Positions 33,897 through 43,393 of a stretch of DNA of 64,000 bases are shown one piece after another. The position numbers and the translations under genes are program-made. The DNA is from Pseudobutyrivibrio sp. (GTDB lineage Bacteria; Bacillota; Clostridia; Lachnospirales; Lachnospiraceae): assembly GCF_017471675.1 (NCBI RefSeq), contig NZ_JAFUSK010000039.1, forward strand, positions 1-64,000. The letters run 5' to 3'. The first letter of the stretch is position 1, and every line of letters begins with the position of its first letter. Below the pieces are notes generated by a model. That model worked only from the letters and a program-made list of their open reading frames with translations. It was not told the origin of the DNA and made no database searches.

Positions 33897-35090
33897 ATGG
33901 CAGCTAATACAAATGATTTTTGGGATGCTCTTACAGATCTTGCAAAAGAGAAAAATATCAGCATGGACGTGTTAATCGAGACAATCGAGAATTCACTTCT
34001 TATTGCATGTAAGAACAATTATGGTAAAGCAGATAATGCTTCTGTTGAAATTGATAAGGCTACTGGTGAGTACCATGTATACCTTTCTAAGACAGTAGTT
34101 GATGAGGTTATGGACCCAGTTGAGGAGATTTCTCTTACAGAGGCACAGAACATCAATGGTAAGCATCAGATAGGTGATGTGGTTCGTGTAGAGGTTAAGT
34201 CTAGAGACTTTGGCCGTATCGCAGCTACAGCAGCTAAGAACACAATCACACAGAAGATTCGTGAGGAAGAGCGTAAGGTTCTTTACGAGGAGTACTATGA
34301 GCTTCAGCACAAGGTAGTTACTGGTGTTGTTACACGTTTCTCTGGCAACAATATCCATGTTAACCTTGGTAAGCTTGAGGGCTTCCTTTCTGAGAGCGAG
34401 CAGGTTAGAGGCGAGTTCTACAAGCCTCAGGACCGTATTAAGGTATATATCGTAGAGGTTAAGACATCTAACAAGGGACCACGTATCCTTGTATCTCGTA
34501 CACATCCAGAGCTTGTTAAGAAGCTTTTCGAGGAAGAGGTTTCAGAGGTACGTGAGGGTATCGTTGAGATTAAGTCAATATCTCGTGAGGCTGGTAGCCG
34601 TACTAAGATTGCAGTTTGGTCTAACGACGAGGATGTTGATCCAGTTGGAGCATGTGTAGGTCAGAACGGTACACGTGTTAACGCAATTGTTAATGAGCTT
34701 CGTGGTGAGAAGATCGATATTGTTGAGTGGGATGAGAACCCTGCTTACCTTATTGAAAATGCACTTTCACCTGCAAAGGTTGTTGCAGTTGTTGCAGATG
34801 CAGATGAGAAGAGCGCTCGCGTAGTAGTTCCTGATTATCAGCTTTCACTTGCAATTGGTAAGGAAGGACAGAATGCTCGTCTTGCAGCTCGTCTTACAGG
34901 CTTCAAGATTGATATTAAGTCAGAGACTCAGGCTCGTGAGGCTGGTGACTTCCTTGATTATGAGGAAGAGTACGAGGATGACGAGTACTACGATGATGAT
35001 GAATATTATGATGAGGATGGCGAGTATACAGATGAGGAATATTCTGATGAAGAATATGAGGATTCTGAAGAGTCATCTGAGGAAGAGTAA
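33897..35090 (+). CDS. nusA: Transcription factor NusA, with acidic Tyr-rich tail
   Basis: NusA modulates RNA polymerase pausing, termination and antitermination. The 397-residue protein has the N-terminal polymerase-binding domain (1-130), S1 domain (about 135-200), and two KH domains (about 205-350, with DPVGACVGQNGTRVNAI and LSLAIGKEGQNARLAARLTG). After KH2 comes a ~45-residue tail made almost only of Glu, Asp, Tyr and Ser (EYEDDEYYDDDEYYDEDGEY and on), not part of the core family. Ribosome binding site TAGGAGG. The stop overlaps ylxR by one base. Confidence 0.97.
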   Translation: MAANTNDFWDALTDLAKEKNISMDVLIETIENSLLIACKNNYGKADNASVEIDKATGEYHVYLSKTVVDEVMDPVEEISLTEAQNINGKHQIGDVVRVEVKSRDFGRIAATAAKNTITQKIREEERKVLYEEYYELQHKVVTGVVTRFSGNNIHVNLGKLEGFLSESEQVRGEFYKPQDRIKVYIVEVKTSNKGPRILVSRTHPELVKKLFEEEVSEVREGIVEIKSISREAGSRTKIAVWSNDEDVDPVGACVGQNGTRVNAIVNELRGEKIDIVEWDENPAYLIENALSPAKVVAVVADADEKSARVVVPDYQLSLAIGKEGQNARLAARLTGFKIDIKSETQAREAGDFLDYEEEYEDDEYYDDDEYYDEDGEYTDEEYSDEEYEDSEESSEEE

Positions 35091-35356
35091 TGGATACAAA
35101 ACAATTACCTCTTAGAAAATGTGTTGCCTGTAATGGCATGTTTGAAAAGGATAAGCTTTTTAGGCTTGTTAGATTATCAGATGGCATCCATCTTGATTTA
35201 ACCTATAAAATGCAAGGCAGAGGCGCTTATGTATGCAAGAACAAATCCTGCATAGATTTAGCCCTTAAGAAGAAGGGCTTCAATCGCAGTCTTAAACAGG
35301 CAGTTCCTACAGAGGTTTTTGATAATTTATATATGGAGTTGGAGAATGACAGATAA
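35090..35356 (+). CDS. ylxR: YlxR (DUF448) RNA-binding protein
   Basis: An 88-residue small basic protein of the YlxR family, reported to bind nucleic acid and linked to RNase P regulation in other Firmicutes. The signature PLRKCVACNGMFEK near residue 5 and GRGAYVCKNKSCIDLALKKK near 44 is clear, including the CxxC pair. It starts in the nusA stop codon and overlaps the next gene by 11 bases, so translation is coupled along the operon. Confidence 0.93.
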   Translation: MDTKQLPLRKCVACNGMFEKDKLFRLVRLSDGIHLDLTYKMQGRGAYVCKNKSCIDLALKKKGFNRSLKQAVPTEVFDNLYMELENDR

Positions 35357-35651
35357 AGCACTTAACATGATAAGCATAGCGATGAAGGCAGGAGCTTTGG
35401 TATCCGGTGAGTTTGCATGTGAGCAGGCCATTAAGGATGGAAGCGGCTTCCTTTGTATTGTTGCTTCTGATGCATCCGATAATACTAAGAAATCATTTTC
35501 TAATTCTTGTAATTTCTATGAGATTAATTACATAGAATACGGAACTAAAGAATCTTTAGGTCATGCAATTGGAAAAGAATATCGGGCATCAATTGTAGTG
35601 TGCGATGAAAATCTATCCTTAAGCATTCTAGATAAGATACAAAACGCGTAG
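35346..35651 (+). CDS. ylxQ: YlxQ, L7Ae-family RNA-binding protein
   Basis: A 101-residue ribosomal L7Ae/L30e/S12e-family protein that probably binds kink-turn RNA. ATG 35346 gives MTDKALNMISIAMKAGALVSGE, the usual N-terminus, with GGAG just upstream; an in-frame start at 35319 would add nine unrelated residues. It sits between ylxR and infB as in most Firmicutes. Confidence 0.9.
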   Translation: MTDKALNMISIAMKAGALVSGEFACEQAIKDGSGFLCIVASDASDNTKKSFSNSCNFYEINYIEYGTKESLGHAIGKEYRASIVVCDENLSLSILDKIQNA

Positions 35652-35667
35652 ATGAGGAGGATATTTG

Positions 35668-38280
35668 ATGGCAAAAATTAAAGTACATGAATTAGCTAAA
35701 GAGTTAGGTAAAGAGAGCAAGGATGTAATTGCTTATCTTGAATCTAACGGTATAGAGGCAAAGGCACAAAGTGGTATTGAGGATGATGTGGCTGAAAAGG
35801 TGCGCAAGCATTTTACAAAGAAACAGCGTCCAGTAGATAAGGATGGTAATCCTATTAAAAAGAAAAAGAACGTTTTTGTTGTTACTCGTGGTAGTGACGA
35901 TAGAAAGAGACGTAGCGGCTCAGGCAATGAAGGAGCTAGAAACGATAAGTCTAATTCTAAGGATAACCGTGATAAGAAGAATCAGCAGGCAGCTGCACCA
36001 CGTGGACCAATTAGACCACGTACATTCTCAGATGGACTTCGTCCTTCACAGAGAGCTTCTGCACAGTCTACTGATACAGAGTTTGTTTCAAAGAAGAAGC
36101 CTGTAGAGGCAGAGGCTAACAACAAGCCTGAGAAGAAGAACGACCGTCCTGAGAGAAATGAACGTCAGGAGAAGAACGACCGTCCTAGAAACGAAAGAGG
36201 CCAGCAGGGCAATCGTTCAGAGAAGAACGACAATAACAAGAGAGACAATCGTGACAACAATAGAAACGATAGAAATGACAGAGGCCAGGGCAAGGGCGAC
36301 AGAAATTCTTCAAGAAACAATCGTCCTTCACAGGCTGCACCTGCAGCTGACGTTGCACCAGCTAATAGCGGCAAGGGCGGACGTCGCGATGACAAGAAAA
36401 AGAAGAACAACCGTGACAACAACAATTTAGGTGGCAAGAAGCAGGAGAACTTCATCAACCTTGAGAAGAACGGTGGCAAGAAGAAAAAGAACAATACACC
36501 TAAGGCACCTGAGCGTGATATGAATGAAGTTCTTACAATTACAATTGCAGATAGAATCACTATCAAGGATCTTGCAGACAAGATGAAGGTTCAGCCTTCT
36601 GCTGTTGTAAAGACACTGTTTATGAAGGGCAAAATGGTTACAGTTAACCAGGAGGTTGATTTTGAGGAAGCTTCTGAAATCGCTCTTGAGTTCAACTGCA
36701 TCTGCGAGGAAGAAGAAAAGGTAGATGTTATTGCAGAGCTTCTTAAGGAAGAAGAAGAAGACACATCTAATTTCCCATCACGTCCTCCTGTTGTCTGCGT
36801 AATGGGTCACGTTGACCACGGTAAAACATCACTTCTTGATGCAATCCGTGATACTAAGGTTACAGACCGTGAGGCTGGTGGAATCACACAGCATATCGGT
36901 GCTTATACAGTTTCAATTAATGGACAGGATATCACATTCCTTGATACACCAGGTCATGAGGCATTTACAGCTATGCGTATGCGTGGTGCTAATTCAACAG
37001 ATATCGCTATCCTAGTAGTTGCTGCTGATGATGGTGTAATGCCACAAACAGTTGAGGCTATTAACCACGCCAAGGCAGCTGGCATCGAAATCATTGTTGC
37101 AATTAACAAGATTGATAAGCCAAACGCAAATATTGACAGAGTTAAGCAGGAGCTTTCAGAGTATCAGCTTATCCCAGAGGATTGGGGTGGAAGCACAGTA
37201 TTCTGTCCAGTTTCAGCTCACACTAAGGAAGGTATTGATAACCTTCTTGAAATGATTCTTCTTACAGCTGAGGTACTTGAGCTTAAGGCTAACCCTAAGC
37301 GTAAGGCCCGTGGTCTTGTTATTGAGGCTCAGCTTGATAAGGGACGTGGTGCTGTTGCTACAGTACTTGTTCAGAAGGGTACACTTCACGTTGGTGATCC
37401 TGTTGCCTGCGGAAGCTGTCATGGTAAGGTACGTGCTATGATCGATGATACAGGAGCACGTGTTAAGACTGCTGGTCCATCTGTACCAGTTGAGATTCTT
37501 GGTCTTTCAGAGGTTCCAAATGCTGGTGAAGTATTCATGGCATTTGATTCAGAGAAGGAAGCTCATGCATTTGCAGATACATTCGTTGCAGAGCACAAGA
37601 ATCGTCTTGTTGAACAGACTAAATCTAAGATGTCTCTTGACGCACTCTTTAGCGAGATTGAGTCAGGAAATCTTAAGGAACTTGATATTATTGTTAAGGC
37701 CGACGTTCAGGGTTCTGTTGAGGCTGTTAAGCAGTCACTTGAGAAGCTTTCTAACGAAGAGGTTGTTGTTAAGACAATCCACGGCGGTGTTGGTACAATC
37801 AACGAATCCGATGTAGTTCTTGCATCTGCATCTAACGCTATTATCATTGGATTTAATGTACGTATCGATCCTCAGGCTAAGGCTACTGCAGATAGAGAAG
37901 GTGTAGACCTTCGTCTCTACAAGGTTATCTACGATGCAATCAACGATGTAGAGGCTGCTATGAAGGGTATGCTTGATCCTGTATATGAGGAAAAGGTTAT
38001 TGGTCACGCAGAGGTTCGTCAGATATTTAAGGCTTCTGGTGTTGGTAACATCGCTGGTTCTTACGTTACAGACGGTTACTTCGAAAGAGATTGTATGGTC
38101 CGCGTAAATCGTGATGGTGAGCAAATCTTCGAAGGCAAGCTTGCTTCTCTTAAGAGATTCAAGGATGACGTTAAGGAAGTTAAGTCTAACTTTGAATGTG
38201 GTCTTGTTATTGAAGACTTTAATGATGTTCAGGAAATGGATATTATTGAGGCTTACAAGATGGTTGAGGTACCAAGATAA
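35668..38280 (+). CDS. infB: Translation initiation factor IF-2
   Basis: IF-2 is the GTPase that places fMet-tRNA on the ribosome. The 870-residue protein has the N-terminal IF2_N fold (1-50), then about 230 residues of disordered Asn/Arg/Asp/Lys-rich linker (RNDRNDR-type repeats). A second IF2_N-like segment near 285-345 leads to the GTPase domain from about 372: [21 protein letters not shown] and NKIDKPNA are G1, G3 and G4. β-barrel and fMet-tRNA-binding domains complete it. ATG 35668 follows GAGGAGG by eight bases. The long low-complexity linker is common in this group but is longer than in Bacillus. Confidence 0.97.
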   Translation: MAKIKVHELAKELGKESKDVIAYLESNGIEAKAQSGIEDDVAEKVRKHFTKKQRPVDKDGNPIKKKKNVFVVTRGSDDRKRRSGSGNEGARNDKSNSKDNRDKKNQQAAAPRGPIRPRTFSDGLRPSQRASAQSTDTEFVSKKKPVEAEANNKPEKKNDRPERNERQEKNDRPRNERGQQGNRSEKNDNNKRDNRDNNRNDRNDRGQGKGDRNSSRNNRPSQAAPAADVAPANSGKGGRRDDKKKKNNRDNNNLGGKKQENFINLEKNGGKKKKNNTPKAPERDMNEVLTITIADRITIKDLADKMKVQPSAVVKTLFMKGKMVTVNQEVDFEEASEIALEFNCICEEEEKVDVIAELLKEEEEDTSNFPSRPPVVCVMGHVDHGKTSLLDAIRDTKVTDREAGGITQHIGAYTVSINGQDITFLDTPGHEAFTAMRMRGANSTDIAILVVAADDGVMPQTVEAINHAKAAGIEIIVAINKIDKPNANIDRVKQELSEYQLIPEDWGGSTVFCPVSAHTKEGIDNLLEMILLTAEVLELKANPKRKARGLVIEAQLDKGRGAVATVLVQKGTLHVGDPVACGSCHGKVRAMIDDTGARVKTAGPSVPVEILGLSEVPNAGEVFMAFDSEKEAHAFADTFVAEHKNRLVEQTKSKMSLDALFSEIESGNLKELDIIVKADVQGSVEAVKQSLEKLSNEEVVVKTIHGGVGTINESDVVLASASNAIIIGFNVRIDPQAKATADREGVDLRLYKVIYDAINDVEAAMKGMLDPVYEEKVIGHAEVRQIFKASGVGNIAGSYVTDGYFERDCMVRVNRDGEQIFEGKLASLKRFKDDVKEVKSNFECGLVIEDFNDVQEMDIIEAYKMVEVPR

Positions 38281-38648
38281 TGAGAAAGAATTCAGTAAAA
38301 AACACACGTATCAACGAAGAAGTTATGCGTGAACTTGCTAATATTATACGTCTTGAGGTTAAGGATCCACGCATCTCTCCAGTTACATCTGTTGTATCTG
38401 TAGAGGTTGCACCAGACCTTAAGACATGTAAGGCTTATATTTCAGTTTTAGGTGATGATGAGGCTGTTGCAAAGACTATCGAAGGCCTTAAAAGCTCAGC
38501 AGGATTTATCCGTCGTGAGCTTGCCCACAGGGTAAACCTTCGCAATACACCTGAGATTACATTTGTTTCAGACCAATCAATCGCTTACGCTGCTAAAATG
38601 AGCAAACTAATCGACGAGGTCAACGCACCTCTACATGAGAAAGAATAA
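38280..38648 (+). CDS. rbfA: Ribosome-binding factor A
   Basis: RbfA binds the 30S subunit and aids 16S rRNA 5'-end maturation. The 122-residue length is standard, with the KH-like fold signatures RINEEVMRELANIIRLEVKDPR near residue 10 (family start), FIRRELAHRVNLRNTPEITF near 78, and DQSIAYAAKMSKLIDE near 98. Starts in the infB stop codon (TAATG). Followed by a REP-like element inside the operon. Confidence 0.96.
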   Translation: MRKNSVKNTRINEEVMRELANIIRLEVKDPRISPVTSVVSVEVAPDLKTCKAYISVLGDDEAVAKTIEGLKSSAGFIRRELAHRVNLRNTPEITFVSDQSIAYAAKMSKLIDEVNAPLHEKE

Positions 38649-38649
38649 T

Positions 38650-38698
38650 GAGCCTTCCCCCTTTAAGGGGGAAGGTGCCCCGCAGGGGCGGATGAGGG
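38650..38698 (+). repeat. REP-like double hairpin, copy 2 (rbfA-nrnA)
   Basis: CCTTCCCCC/GGGGGAAGG (38652-38660/38666-38674) and GCCCC-GCA-GGGGC (38676-38680/38684-38688), then GGATGAGGGT. Same plan as 29194-29240 with compensating stem changes. The GAGGGT end lies seven bases before the next ATG and is the only ribosome-binding-like sequence there. Confidence 0.82.
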
Positions 38699-38704
38699 TC
38701 TTTT

Positions 38705-39682
38705 ATGATTAACAATTTCAACGATTTAATCGCTGCATCCACCACCATCGCCATCAGCGGCCACATTCGCCCAGATGGCGACTGTGTAGGTTCATGCCTT
38801 GCAGTATACAACTACATAAATACCTATTACCCAAACTGCGATGTTCATGTTTATCTAGAGCCTATCCCAAACATATTCAAGTTTTTGAAAAACGCGGATA
38901 AGATAGAGGACATACACACCCTTTCAGAGGACAAGGTCTTTGATTTATACATCGCCTTAGATTGTAGCGATGGAGGCAGACTTGGTGATGCCTTTGCCTT
39001 TTTTGAAAAGGCAAAGCACACTATATGTATCGACCATCACATGACAAACGGAGGCTTTGCAGAGTTTAGCTATATCATTCCTGATGATAGCTCTACCTGC
39101 GAGCTTCTTTACAATCAATTTGGCAAGGATAAAATCACAAAGGATATTGCAGAGTGCCTATATCTTGGAATTATCCATGATACAGGAGTATTTCAGTACT
39201 CATGCACTACAGAGTCTACAATGGCGGCTGCAGGCTTTTTAATGACAAAGGGTATTGATTATCCTAAGATTTGTACTGATACATATTTTGCCAAGACTAT
39301 GATTCAAAATCGTATGCTTGGTAAAGCACTTCTTTCCTGCAAGACATACCTTGATGGTAAGGTAATTGCAGCTGTTATTACAGCTGAGGATATGGCAGAG
39401 TTTGGTGCCCAGAGTAAGCACTTAGAAGGAATTGTACAGCAGCTTCGTGACACTACAGGTGTAGAGGTGGCAGTATTCCTTTATGAGCTTGAGGATGGTG
39501 ATTTCAAAGGAAGCACCAGAGCCACAGGGGATGTAGACCTTACAGTAATTACAGGTGTTTACGGTGGAGGCGGTCATAAGAAAGCCGCAGGCTTTTCTGT
39601 AAACACTAATAAGCCATGGGATGTTATTGATAACATTGTCTCTATGGTAGAAAAACAATTAATAGAGTTAGGAATTTGCTAA
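38705..39682 (+). CDS. nrnA: DHH-family phosphoesterase (NrnA-like oligoribonuclease/pAp phosphatase)
   Basis: NrnA-type enzymes degrade very short RNAs and dephosphorylate 3'-phosphoadenosine 5'-phosphate. The 325-residue protein shows the DHH motifs HIRPDGDCVGS near residue 20, ALDCSDGGR near 82, TICIDHHMTNGGF near 105 and the DHHA1 domain signature YGGGGHKKAAGF near 290. It is placed between rbfA and truB as in other Firmicutes. Its ribosome binding site seems to be supplied by the end of the REP-like element. A c-di-AMP/pApA role (as for GdpP relatives) is less likely because the membrane and PAS parts are missing. Confidence 0.92.
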   Translation: MINNFNDLIAASTTIAISGHIRPDGDCVGSCLAVYNYINTYYPNCDVHVYLEPIPNIFKFLKNADKIEDIHTLSEDKVFDLYIALDCSDGGRLGDAFAFFEKAKHTICIDHHMTNGGFAEFSYIIPDDSSTCELLYNQFGKDKITKDIAECLYLGIIHDTGVFQYSCTTESTMAAAGFLMTKGIDYPKICTDTYFAKTMIQNRMLGKALLSCKTYLDGKVIAAVITAEDMAEFGAQSKHLEGIVQQLRDTTGVEVAVFLYELEDGDFKGSTRATGDVDLTVITGVYGGGGHKKAAGFSVNTNKPWDVIDNIVSMVEKQLIELGIC

Positions 39683-40587
39683 TGAATAGTGGCATAATTA
39701 ATGTCTATAAAGAAGCCGGGTATACTTCATTTGATGTAGTTGCCAGGCTTCGTGGCATATTAAAAATAAAAAAGATTGGGCATACCGGAACCTTAGACCC
39801 AGATGCAACAGGGGTACTTCCTGTATGTGTTGGTAAGGCGACTAAGCTTTGCGATATGCTCACAGATAAGGACAAGGTATACGAATGTGTAATGATGCTA
39901 GGGGTTGAAACAGACACCTATGATTTAAGCGGACGTATCCTTGATAGAAAATCAGTTAATTCAACAGAGGAAGAGATTGTAGGGGCGATTAATTCCTTTG
40001 TGGGGGATATCATGCAGGTTCCACCTATGTATTCAGCCCTTAAGGTCAACGGCAAGAAGCTATACGAGCTTGCACGAGAAGGAATAGAGGTTGAAAGAAA
40101 GGCTAGACCTGTTACCATTTTTAGCATCGATATTTTAAATATCAGCTTACCAGAGGTTAGCATTAGGATTCATTGTAGCAAGGGTACATATATAAGGTCC
40201 CTTTGTCATGATGTTGGACAGAAGCTTGGCTGTGGTTGTGCAATGAAATCACTGGTACGTACGAGGGTAAGTATGTTTGATATCTCTGATGCAAGAACAC
40301 TAGATGAGATAGAACGCATTGTTAAGGCTGGCAATCTTGATGGAATAATGCTTCCTATAGACCAGGCCTTTGAAGGAATGGAGACTGTTTTTGTTATTCC
40401 TACGGAAGAAGCAATAAAGCATGCGGTTAATGGCAGTCCAATTCCTGCATCTCAGGTTTTTGCAGAATCAATAAGCGCCTTTAACAATGGGCATAAATAC
40501 AGGATTTATTTACCTGACAACAGATTCATTGGAGTTTATTCCTTCAATGATGATATATTTACTTTGGAGAAAATGTTTTTGGAATAA
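39682..40587 (+). CDS. truB: tRNA pseudouridine-55 synthase TruB
   Basis: Makes Ψ55 in the tRNA T-loop. The 301-residue protein has the catalytic Asp in GHTGTLDPDATGVLPVCVGKATK near residue 39, YECVMMLGVETDTYD near 70, and GTYIRSLCHDVGQKLG near 170, then a C-terminal PUA-like region. ATG 39682 overlaps the upstream stop; an in-frame TTG at 39676 is unlikely. Ends two bases before ribF. Confidence 0.96.
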   Translation: MNSGIINVYKEAGYTSFDVVARLRGILKIKKIGHTGTLDPDATGVLPVCVGKATKLCDMLTDKDKVYECVMMLGVETDTYDLSGRILDRKSVNSTEEEIVGAINSFVGDIMQVPPMYSALKVNGKKLYELAREGIEVERKARPVTIFSIDILNISLPEVSIRIHCSKGTYIRSLCHDVGQKLGCGCAMKSLVRTRVSMFDISDARTLDEIERIVKAGNLDGIMLPIDQAFEGMETVFVIPTEEAIKHAVNGSPIPASQVFAESISAFNNGHKYRIYLPDNRFIGVYSFNDDIFTLEKMFLE

Positions 40588-40589
40588 TT

Positions 40590-41510
40590 ATGGAGTATTT
40601 ACATTCACTTTTTGACACAAAACTAGATTGCGACACAGCAATTACAGTAGGTAAGTTTGATGGGGTTCACAGAGGACACCATCTACTTGCTTCTGATATT
40701 ATCAGTAAGAATAATGAAGGCCTTGCCTCATGTATGATTACATTTACCAACTCACCTAGACAGGTGATTAATGATGACAACAGTCCTAGCTTAATCACCA
40801 ATAAGGAGAGGATGTACATGCTTGAGCAAGGGGGCCTTAACTATCTAATAGAATGTCCTTTTGATGAAAGGCTGATGAACACAGAGGCTTTCGATTTCAT
40901 CAAATTCCTTTGCGACAATCTTAACATGAAATATATGGTTTCAGGCTCTGATTTTACCTTTGGTAAATACGGAGCTGGTAATACCTCTATGCTTAAGGAT
41001 ATTTCTAAAGACCTTGGATTTGAATACAAGGAGATTAAGAAAATCCAGATTAACGATAGAGATATTAGCAGCACTTACATTCGAGAGGAGCTAAAGGAAG
41101 GCCATATTGGTATAGTAAATGAAATGCTAGGTTACGATTATTTTGTTTGGGGTGAAGTTGTTCACGGCGCACACCTTGGAACTAAAATCGGAATCCCTAC
41201 TATTAATATTATGCCATCTGCTCTAAAGCTTGTTCCTAAGTTTGGAGTATATGTTACCACCATTGATTTTGATGGCAGAATCTACCATGGCGTTACTAAT
41301 GTAGGAACAAAGCCGTCTGTATCAGATAAGAAGATAGTAGGCATTGAAACTCACATATTGGATTATAAAGGCGATTTATACGGAAAGTATGTAAAGGTAA
41401 CCTTTAAAGCTTTCCTTCGTCCTGAAATGAAGTTTGGTTCTGTTGATGAGCTTAAGACACAGATGTCAAAGGATAAAATAGTAGCTAAAGATTATTTTAA
41501 CAAGGGTTGA
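40590..41510 (+). CDS. ribF: Bifunctional riboflavin kinase/FAD synthetase RibF
   Basis: Makes FMN and FAD from riboflavin. Residues 1-180 are the adenylyltransferase (ITVGKFDGVHRGHHLLA near 19 and SSTYIREELKEGHI near 155). Residues about 185-306 are the riboflavin kinase (GTKIGIPTINI near 198, GVTNVGTKPSV near 235). The 306-residue length is normal. It is the last gene of the long translation operon, directly after truB. No FMN riboswitch was seen. Confidence 0.96.
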   Translation: MEYLHSLFDTKLDCDTAITVGKFDGVHRGHHLLASDIISKNNEGLASCMITFTNSPRQVINDDNSPSLITNKERMYMLEQGGLNYLIECPFDERLMNTEAFDFIKFLCDNLNMKYMVSGSDFTFGKYGAGNTSMLKDISKDLGFEYKEIKKIQINDRDISSTYIREELKEGHIGIVNEMLGYDYFVWGEVVHGAHLGTKIGIPTINIMPSALKLVPKFGVYVTTIDFDGRIYHGVTNVGTKPSVSDKKIVGIETHILDYKGDLYGKYVKVTFKAFLRPEMKFGSVDELKTQMSKDKIVAKDYFNKG

Positions 41511-41541
41511 TCATGATTTATTACATAATTGTTACAAAATC

Positions 41542-41570
41542 TTGACTACAGGTTGAACAATTGCTATAAT
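41542..41570 (+). promoter_or_regulatory. Strong promoter for NlpC/P60 gene
   Basis: TTGACT (41542-41547), 17 bp, TATAAT (41565-41570) with TGC before it (extended -10). Confidence 0.82.
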
Positions 41571-41608
41571 ACAGCTGTTGCGTTAAATGAATTAGTTTTG
41601 GAGGTTTT

Positions 41609-42679
41609 ATGAAAAAGCGCATAATATCGGCTTTCTCATTAGTTTGTGCATCTGCACTTATTTTTGATTTTTGCTTAGATTCTAATAATAAAAATACACA
41701 TACAGCATCTAATACAGAAGCTACACTTACAGCTGGTGCTATCACAGCTGGAGCTGTTGATATTGCATCACTTAATTCTATTTCAGTTACTGATTCAGAT
41801 GCTATTGCTACTGCAAAATCACTTGGTGATATTTACGGCTATAATAATCTTGGTATCTGTAATGTTTCTGAGGGTAATCTTAATATCCGAGAGAGCGCAT
41901 CTACAGATGGTAAGCTTGCTGGTAAGTTCCCTGCTAACGCTGGTTGCGAAATTCTTAGGGAAGAGGGAGACTGGAGCTACATTAAATCCGGTGAAGTAGA
42001 AGGTTACGTACTTACAGAATATCTTCTTACAGGTCAGGCAGCTTGGGATAAGGCTGTTGAGCTTGCAGAATATGTTGCTACAGCTAAGACAGGCGGTCTT
42101 CGTGTTAGAGCAGAGGGCAACACTGAATGTGAGATTATCTATCAGCTTGCAGAAGGTGAAGAAATAGCCATCCTTGATAATACACAGGATCAGGATTGGA
42201 TTAAGGTAGATGTTGATGGTGATGAGGGTTATGTATATGCAGAATATGTAGATGTTGATCTTTCGCTTAAGACAGCTATGACACTTACTGAAGCAAGATA
42301 TGGTGAGGGTGTTTCTGATGTCCGTTCAGCACTTTGCGATTACGCTCTTCAGTTTGTTGGTAACAGATATGTTTGGGGTGGAACATCCCTTACTAACGGT
42401 GTTGATTGCTCTGGCTTTACTATGCAGATTATGGCTAAGTACGGCGTATATCTTTCACATTCATCACGTGCTCAGGCTAACGAAGGAACTAAGGTTTCTA
42501 CATCAGAGCTTAAGCCTGGTGACCTTATTTTCTACGGCAAGGGTGGACGCATCAACCATGTTGCTATTTATATTGGCGGTGGTCAGATTGTTCATGCATC
42601 TAATAAGCGTGATGGTATTAAGATATCTAATTATATGTACCGTACACCTATTAAATGCGTAAGAGTACTTTACGATTAA
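41609..42679 (+). CDS. Secreted NlpC/P60 peptidoglycan endopeptidase with two SH3b domains
   Basis: A 356-residue wall hydrolase that cleaves stem peptides. Order: signal peptide (MKKR start, cleavage near 20-30), low-complexity Thr/Ala stretch, SH3b domain 1 (about 88-145, ESASTDGKLAGKFPANAG), SH3b domain 2 (about 163-222) and the C-terminal NlpC/P60 domain. The catalytic residues of that domain are Cys in GVDCSGFTMQI near 270 and His in INHVAIYIGGGQIVHAS near 316, plus the second His shortly after. SH3b domains target it to the wall. Single gene with a strong promoter and a UUCG terminator, suggesting high expression. Confidence 0.95.
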   Translation: MKKRIISAFSLVCASALIFDFCLDSNNKNTHTASNTEATLTAGAITAGAVDIASLNSISVTDSDAIATAKSLGDIYGYNNLGICNVSEGNLNIRESASTDGKLAGKFPANAGCEILREEGDWSYIKSGEVEGYVLTEYLLTGQAAWDKAVELAEYVATAKTGGLRVRAEGNTECEIIYQLAEGEEIAILDNTQDQDWIKVDVDGDEGYVYAEYVDVDLSLKTAMTLTEARYGEGVSDVRSALCDYALQFVGNRYVWGGTSLTNGVDCSGFTMQIMAKYGVYLSHSSRAQANEGTKVSTSELKPGDLIFYGKGGRINHVAIYIGGGQIVHASNKRDGIKISNYMYRTPIKCVRVLYD

Positions 42680-42692
42680 TATTTGATTTTAT

Positions 42693-42716
42693 AGGCTAGC
42701 TTCGGCTAGCCTTTTA
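42693..42716 (+). terminator. Terminator with TTCG tetraloop
   Basis: AGGCTAGC (42693-42700), TTCG, GCTAGCCT (42705-42712), then TTTATTAT. Confidence 0.9.
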
Positions 42717-42726
42717 TTATGCATTG

Positions 42727-42735
42727 TGTTATAAT
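42727..42735 (+). promoter_or_regulatory. Extended -10 promoter for SEC-C gene
   Basis: TGTTATAAT at 42727-42735 matches the extended -10 form. No good -35 is present because that position falls in the preceding terminator. Confidence 0.5.
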
Positions 42736-42786
42736 TTCTATCGTGGCTTGCCACATATTTTGAGTAAAAGTTGGAGAGGAATTATT

Positions 42787-43296
42787 ATGAGTTTGTTAGA
42801 AAACTGGCAAAAGATTGCCTACAACCAGAATCAATCACAGGCTGATTTACAGAAATTCTGGCAGAATTATTTTCTTTTAGAGAAAGGAATTTACGAGCAG
42901 CTTCTTAACGACCCTGATACAGAAGTTAAGGGTACAGTTAAAGAGCTTGCTGAGAAATATAACATCGAGGTTATGCCTATGGTTGGTTTCCTTGATGGAA
43001 TTAACGAGTCACTTGTTACTCCTAACCCAATCGAGACAATGGAAGAGGATACAGTTGTTTCTCTTAAGTTTGATAAGGAAAAGCTTTTCAAGAACATGAT
43101 TGATGCTAAGGCTGATTGGCTTTATGGTCTTCCACAGTGGGAGAACATCTTTGACGAGGACAAGAGAAAGGCTCTTACAAAGGAAGCTAAGAACATGCAT
43201 ACTATTGTTCGTTCAGAAAAGAAGGTTGGACGTAATGATCCATGTCCATGCGGTTCTGGCAAGAAGTATAAGCACTGCTGCATGAACAAGAAATAA
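42787..43296 (+). CDS. SEC-C motif protein
   Basis: A 169-residue soluble protein ending in the SEC-C zinc-binding motif [16 protein letters not shown], as at the C-terminus of SecA and in many small proteins. The remaining ~145 residues are helical, acidic and unrecognised. ATG 42787 is chosen because GGAGAGG lies properly upstream; an in-frame start at 42724 would overlap the promoter. The motif suggests contact with SecB-like partners, ribosomes or membranes. Function unknown. Confidence 0.8.
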   Translation: MSLLENWQKIAYNQNQSQADLQKFWQNYFLLEKGIYEQLLNDPDTEVKGTVKELAEKYNIEVMPMVGFLDGINESLVTPNPIETMEEDTVVSLKFDKEKLFKNMIDAKADWLYGLPQWENIFDEDKRKALTKEAKNMHTIVRSEKKVGRNDPCPCGSGKKYKHCCMNKK

Positions 43297-43339
43297 TTTT
43301 CTTTAGGAAAATTTATCATTAACATAATTTTAACAACAT

Positions 43340-43389
43340 ATAGCCCTCCTTTATGGTACATTATTATTGTACTGATAATGGAGGGCTAT
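43340..43389 (+). promoter_or_regulatory. Hairpin covering the ZIP ribosome binding site
   Basis: ATAGCCCTCC (43340-43349) pairs perfectly with GGAGGGCTAT (43380-43389), with an inner GTACA/TGTAC stem (43356-43360/43368-43372). The GGAGG is the only ribosome binding site for the ZIP gene (ATG 43394). The hairpin is followed by TTTTT and could also end the upstream transcript. Confidence 0.75.
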
Positions 43390-43393
43390 TTTT

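Noticed and set aside
37735..38307. 190-residue minus-strand reading frame opposite infB
   Set aside because: It lies fully within the conserved infB coding region, has no ribosome binding site and resembles no family.
29194..38698. CRISPR-like interpretation of the intergenic repeats
   Set aside because: The repeats are single dispersed hairpin elements with covarying stems, not regularly spaced identical repeats, and no cas genes are present.
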